Below are positions 60,601 through 64,000 of a DNA stretch of 64,000 nucleotides, one piece after another. The notes beneath the pieces were generated by a model. That model had not been told where the DNA came from, did not search any database, and saw only the letters and a program-made list of their open reading frames with translations. The DNA comes from Mercurialis annua (lineage: Eukaryota; Streptophyta; Magnoliopsida; Malpighiales; Euphorbiaceae). The stretch spans positions 2,859,501 through 2,923,500 of the forward strand of contig NC_065575.1 in NCBI RefSeq assembly GCF_937616625.2, given 5' to 3'. The first letter of the stretch is position 1. Each line of letters begins with the position of its first letter. Position numbers and translations under genes: made by a program.

Positions 60601-62823
60601 GTGCGGCTTCTGTGATTCATGATTAAATTTTGATTAGTCAGAAGGCATACAATCAATTATCAACTCCGTACTCCTCAGCCATCAATATTCCCAAACTGGT
60701 TCAGATTGGCTGTGTATATCTCCCCTTCCTCAAGTAATACGTTATCTAGAAGTAGCTTTTCAAAAATATTTAGGCCATCAAGTCTTCTTTGACTATTTCA
60801 CCCCGAGTCGTCCTAGGTTTACCCCTTATCTCCTTTTAGCTTCGGATATCCAAACCATTTAAATATTTCTACTTTCAACCTTTCTTGATGGATGCCGCTC
60901 ACCTTTCTATAAATGCTTTCATGTATGTTGTCCATTTTGAAATTTCTGCAATTGTTATTTCGATTTCTTACATATTTTAATTATTTTTATGAAAGATAGA
61001 GGCAAGATTTCGATCATAAGAAACAAAATGTAAATATAATGCAATTACTGCCACTATCCTCTATTTTGACGAGTGATATTTACAGCACATGGACAAGTCC
61101 ATGTATAATACTCCCTCCGTCCTATACAGATTACGTGAATTAAGATACTAACTAATTATGGATAATTTACTATTCCTATAATACGCTTTTAATTTTCTAA
61201 AAGTGAATCATTATGGAACCACTATATTTAGTTTCATATAGTATTTTATGATGGCATTTTCATAATATTATCTTTAATTAACATTATATGGTAATTTTTC
61301 TATTTTTATGGGACATCAAAAGTGCCATTTTTTTCTATATTTATGGGACAGAGGGAGTATATCGTTTGATTGTTTCTGGTGTTCCATAGACACTCTTGCT
61401 CTTCGGATTTTTAAAGCTATTCTTCTCTTTCTAGTGATTAACTTCAATTCTCAAGTCATGTCAATGAATGCTTGCTTTATCCTTTGTCCTTTATCGTTTC
61501 TGAATTCTGATAGAGATTAAATTTTCAACATCATCATATTCAGCTAATAGCATATAGCACTTATACGTAGTCTTTTTGTTTGATTCACATTCCTTTGTCT
61601 TCAGAGATATCTTGGGTTAATCATATTTCCAATAATTTTCTTCAAAATTTGGTTAGGAAAAAAATAAAAGGTTGCTTCTGAATTACTAAAACGTACTTTT
61701 ATTTGCAGTGTCACCATGGCATGCGGTCATTACAGGTCGCTAAGTGGTTGCAGACGCAGGTAAAGCAAACTGCCCTTTCTGTTTTTTTGTTCAATAATTT
61801 TTTTTTATCTCCAAAGAAAAGATTGCTTTAAAGCATTTTGACACAAGAAGCATGGTCTTACATGCGATAAATATTTCCGGGATGCAGTATGTGTAATGAT
61901 TAGTTCCGAATTCAATGGTTGCCAAAATTTCACTTTACTGCTACATTCATGCAGTCATTTTTAGTTTTTTTCAGTGAGATCCTTCAAATGGCAGTTTACC
62001 CCTGCCTCTTATGTGGAAAAACCATTAGATAATTACTATCCATCCTTGATGTTAGGTCAAAGTGCTATTCTCCTCTTGAATTAAAAAAAAAAAAACAATT
62101 TTCCCTCCGACTTTTAGGTAATAAATAACTGAAATTTCCTTGTAAGGAGGTTCCAGTTAAATGAAACTGAAATATCAGGATGGAAGAGAATAATTTTGAT
62201 CCAACTTCGGGGTGATAATACTTATCAACAAAGGGTAATTTAGCCCTCCAACTTGGCATAAAATATCAAAAATGTTCAAGTTTGTATTTTATGACAAAAA
62301 AGCACATCTCAATATTGGGTCAGTTTACACCGTTGACCATCCAGGCCAACCTCGGATTAGGGTGTAAATTTATCCAAAATTAACAAACTGCGGGTTGTTT
62401 GTCATAAAATACAAACTTGGATATTTATGATCTTTTTGGCCATGTCGGAGGTTAAATGAACCTTTGTTGTAATATTTATCACAAAAACCATTTGGCAGAG
62501 GACAAAAAGAATTCACATTTCCTTCATCTGCTTATGAAATATTGTATCATGCTCTGGGTAATGGTAAAGTATACTTTAGTGCCTGTATGTTGATAAGGCG
62601 TTACGGTTTGAGCATGTTTCTCATTTTCAACTCGAGCCGATTAAATTTCAACTATCTTTTCGGATCAATAAATTCTTATTTGGATATTTTCCTTCTGATT
62701 GAATTTGCTGCCTAATTGAGGTTGAACTTGTGATTTTTTTAGGGTTTTAAAAGAGTATTCAATGTAGCCGGAGGAATTCACGCTTATGCTGTTAAGGTTG
62801 ATCCATCAGTTCCTACTTACTGA
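57627..62823 (+). CDS. STR12: Chloroplast rhodanese-like/PpiC domain protein (STR12 type)
   Basis: It combines a parvulin-type peptidyl-prolyl isomerase domain with a rhodanese (sulfurtransferase) domain, probably in the chloroplast. Eight exons join in frame: 57627-57873, 57959-58078, 58415-58506, 58653-58753, 58854-58964, 59697-59805, 61709-61759, 62743-62823. The product is 303 residues; the Arabidopsis homologue is about 300. Residues 1-80 are Ser/Thr/Pro-rich and basic, like a transit peptide. About 95-187 form the PpiC domain (EILVQHLLVKEDD, CPSKDEGGMLGWVKKGEMVP, FGWHLLQVLSD). About 205-300 form the rhodanese domain (AQLIDVREPDE; LPLRQFGSWASEI), with active-site Cys261 in CHHGMRS and a C-terminal NVAGGIHAYAVKVDPSVPTY. 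All sites are GT-AG. Exon 5 must end at 58964 (GAAGT/GTACGC) to keep the frame. Intron 6 (1.9 kb) contains a Stowaway MITE. Confidence 0.95.
60740..60950. repeat. Possible SINE-like fragment in STR12 intron 6
   Basis: The text from tattcaccccgagtcgtcct through ggtttaccccttatctcctt to accatttaaatatttctac resembles a dispersed repeat in plant introns that often accompanies Au-SINE-like sequence. The match is from memory of the motif style and no boundaries can be fixed. Confidence 0.3.
61109..61359. mobile_element. Stowaway MITE in STR12 intron 6
   Basis: The left end TACTCCCTCCGTCCTATACA and right end tatgggacagagggagTA are complementary over the terminal 15-16 bases with two changes, and TA is present at both ends. 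The right arm is partly duplicated (ttctatttttatgggacatc and ttctatatttatgggacaga, 40 bases apart). Confidence 0.85.
62228..62470. repeat. Foldback MITE-like element in STR12 intron 7
   Basis: The arms pair: caacaaagggtaatttagcc on the left, and the complement of ggttaaatgaacctttgttg on the right. Inner arms are aagtttgtattttatgacaa against ttgtcataaaatacaaactt. The limits are approximate and no target duplication is clear. Confidence 0.6.
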
Positions 62824-63194
62824 CAGATTTTGCTAGAGAATTTTTTGTAGATTTTCGATGTGCTATAATGTGATTGACTCTGTGCTGCACAAATGACGTG
62901 GTGGGCAGAGTCTGTAAGAATTTTTCGGTTTTGCTATTTCAGTATCAAATTCCATGCCAAAGACTATGGAAGTCTAATTGTCAAATTTCCGGTTCACATC
63001 TACAATTTTATATCATTGTTATTTTTAACCAAAAAAACAAAATTTTGCAGCTTCAACATTCGAATTTAGTTAATGTTTCTGAATTTATTACTGCCCACAT
63101 ATGATGTTATTTTTAGAAGGTTGTCATGTATGTTTATATAAAGAAGGCCTAATTATTTAAAAAAAAAACCACCTTATAATATTTTTCGTTTATA
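62824..63194. other. 3' flank of STR12
   Basis: Contains the 3' untranslated region of STR12. The open frame at 62874-63104 has no family similarity. No other feature seen. Confidence 0.4.
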
Positions 63195-63999
63195 CCATAA
63201 TTTAGAAAAAAGTTCATTTGTACCCTATTTTTGATTTTTCGTTTTCAACTGTATCCCGAAGTATTAAATTGATCTCTTTTCATATACAAAAAAAGGCTAA
63301 AATAATCCTTTAAATTTAACTATTATTCTAATAAGACATTAATCATATTAATTGTTCAAAAATACCTTCTTTTCCAAAAAAAATTTAAATTGATAATAAA
63401 TATTTAATTTAAATAATATACAATTATCTTAATCGTAAAAAAAATTAAAATTTACATAAAAAAATTTACGGGCTCCTCCTCAAAGGAGGAGCACGAGCTG
63501 CTCCTTCCTCCATCCATGGAGGAAGGAGCTGAGCTGCTCCTCCTTCCATGGAGGAAGGAGCTGAGCTGCTCCTTCCTCCATGGGGGAGAGGAGCAGCGTG
63601 CTCCTTCCTCTCATGGGGGAAGGAGCAGCTGCTCATTCCTCCATGGATGGAGGAAGGAGAGCTCCTCCTCCCAACGATAAAAAAAAATTAAAAAAAATTA
63701 GCGGGTTCGATAAATTGGAGGAGAACGATGGTACGCCGAAAATATTTGTTTAAATAATTTAATTTGTTATTAAAATATTTAAAAATAATAAATTAGAAGA
63801 TTTATTTGAACATTTTTAAAATTGGAGAACTTATTTGTATTTTTTAAAATAAAGAAAAATATGGTGGAACCTTTCTATTTAGTTATTATTAATATTTTTA
63901 TCCTTAAAATTTTATATAGTCAATTGTACCCTTTTTGGGGTAGAGATGAAAATGAAAAATAAAAAAAAAGGTACAAATGAACTTTTTTCTAGGTCATGG
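63195..63999. mobile_element. TIR element with a GC-rich palindromic centre
   Basis: The left end CCATAATTTAGAAAAAAGTT, then catttgtacc, and the right end ggtacaaatgaacttttttctaggtcatgg pair as a 30-bp inverted repeat with three changes. Both ends lie inside the window, the right one at its last bases, so the target duplication cannot be checked. The outer parts are AT-rich. The centre (63470-63675) is a GC-rich palindrome cluster. There is no coding sequence I can support. Confidence 0.7.
63470..63675. repeat. Cluster of palindromes built on CTCCTTCC(TCC)ATGGAGGAAGGAG
   Basis: About 200 bases in which GCTGCTCC, CTTCCTCCAT and their complements alternate. The clearest unit, 63500-63529, has 14-bp arms around a 2-base centre. 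At least five further units with slightly different arms follow (near 63540-63560, 63565-63600, 63600-63635, 63635-63660). A single-stranded copy could fold into many alternative hairpins. The G+C content contrasts sharply with the AT-rich arms of the host element. Confidence 0.85.
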
Positions 64000-64000
64000 T

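Overview
This is a stretch of nuclear DNA from a flowering plant, almost certainly a eudicot. Plant genes with many short introns (35 coding exons in one of them) sit in very AT-rich intergenic DNA crowded with plant transposons. The proteins are plant forms: a mitochondrial CPN10, ribosomal protein eS17, the proteasome adaptor ECM29, and a plastid rhodanese/PpiC protein. I cannot name the species.

Layout. 1377-3324 (-): CPN10, three exons. 3.6-18.0 kb is mostly mobile DNA: a Helitron inserted four bases inside another Helitron (3628-5580); a third Helitron of the family (7134-9250) carrying a solo LTR with a perfect 5-bp target duplication; a GC-rich hAT element (10926-11511) with a perfect 8-bp duplication; an array of near-perfect palindromes (11857-12065); several foldback MITEs; a 194-bp tandem duplication; and a scrap of an FAD-monooxygenase gene. 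18107-18547 (+): intronless eS17 gene behind a CCCTAA-rich leader. 20186-22712 (-): six-exon gene for a 131-residue protein of unknown function. 23635-48878 (-): ECM29, 35 coding exons over 25 kb, 1814 residues, its introns filled with Stowaway, hAT and Mutator-like MITEs. 49593-57428: a fourth, minus-strand Helitron broken by a second solo LTR (50093-51419) and by a 5.5-kb Mutator-like element (51866-57411). That element carries a decayed mudrA transposase and exons of a Ulp1-like protease, the content of the KI-MULE/Kaonashi type. 57627-62823 (+): STR12-type gene, eight exons. The window ends in a terminal-inverted-repeat element (63195-63999) with a GC-rich palindrome cluster at its centre.

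The host genes are housekeeping: organelle folding (CPN10), translation (eS17), proteasome assembly and quality control (ECM29), and plastid sulfur/folding chemistry (STR12). They do not form a pathway. The most informative part is the nested transposon history, whose order of events can be read from intact target-site duplications, and the families of short palindromes whose arms differ from unit to unit yet stay self-complementary.
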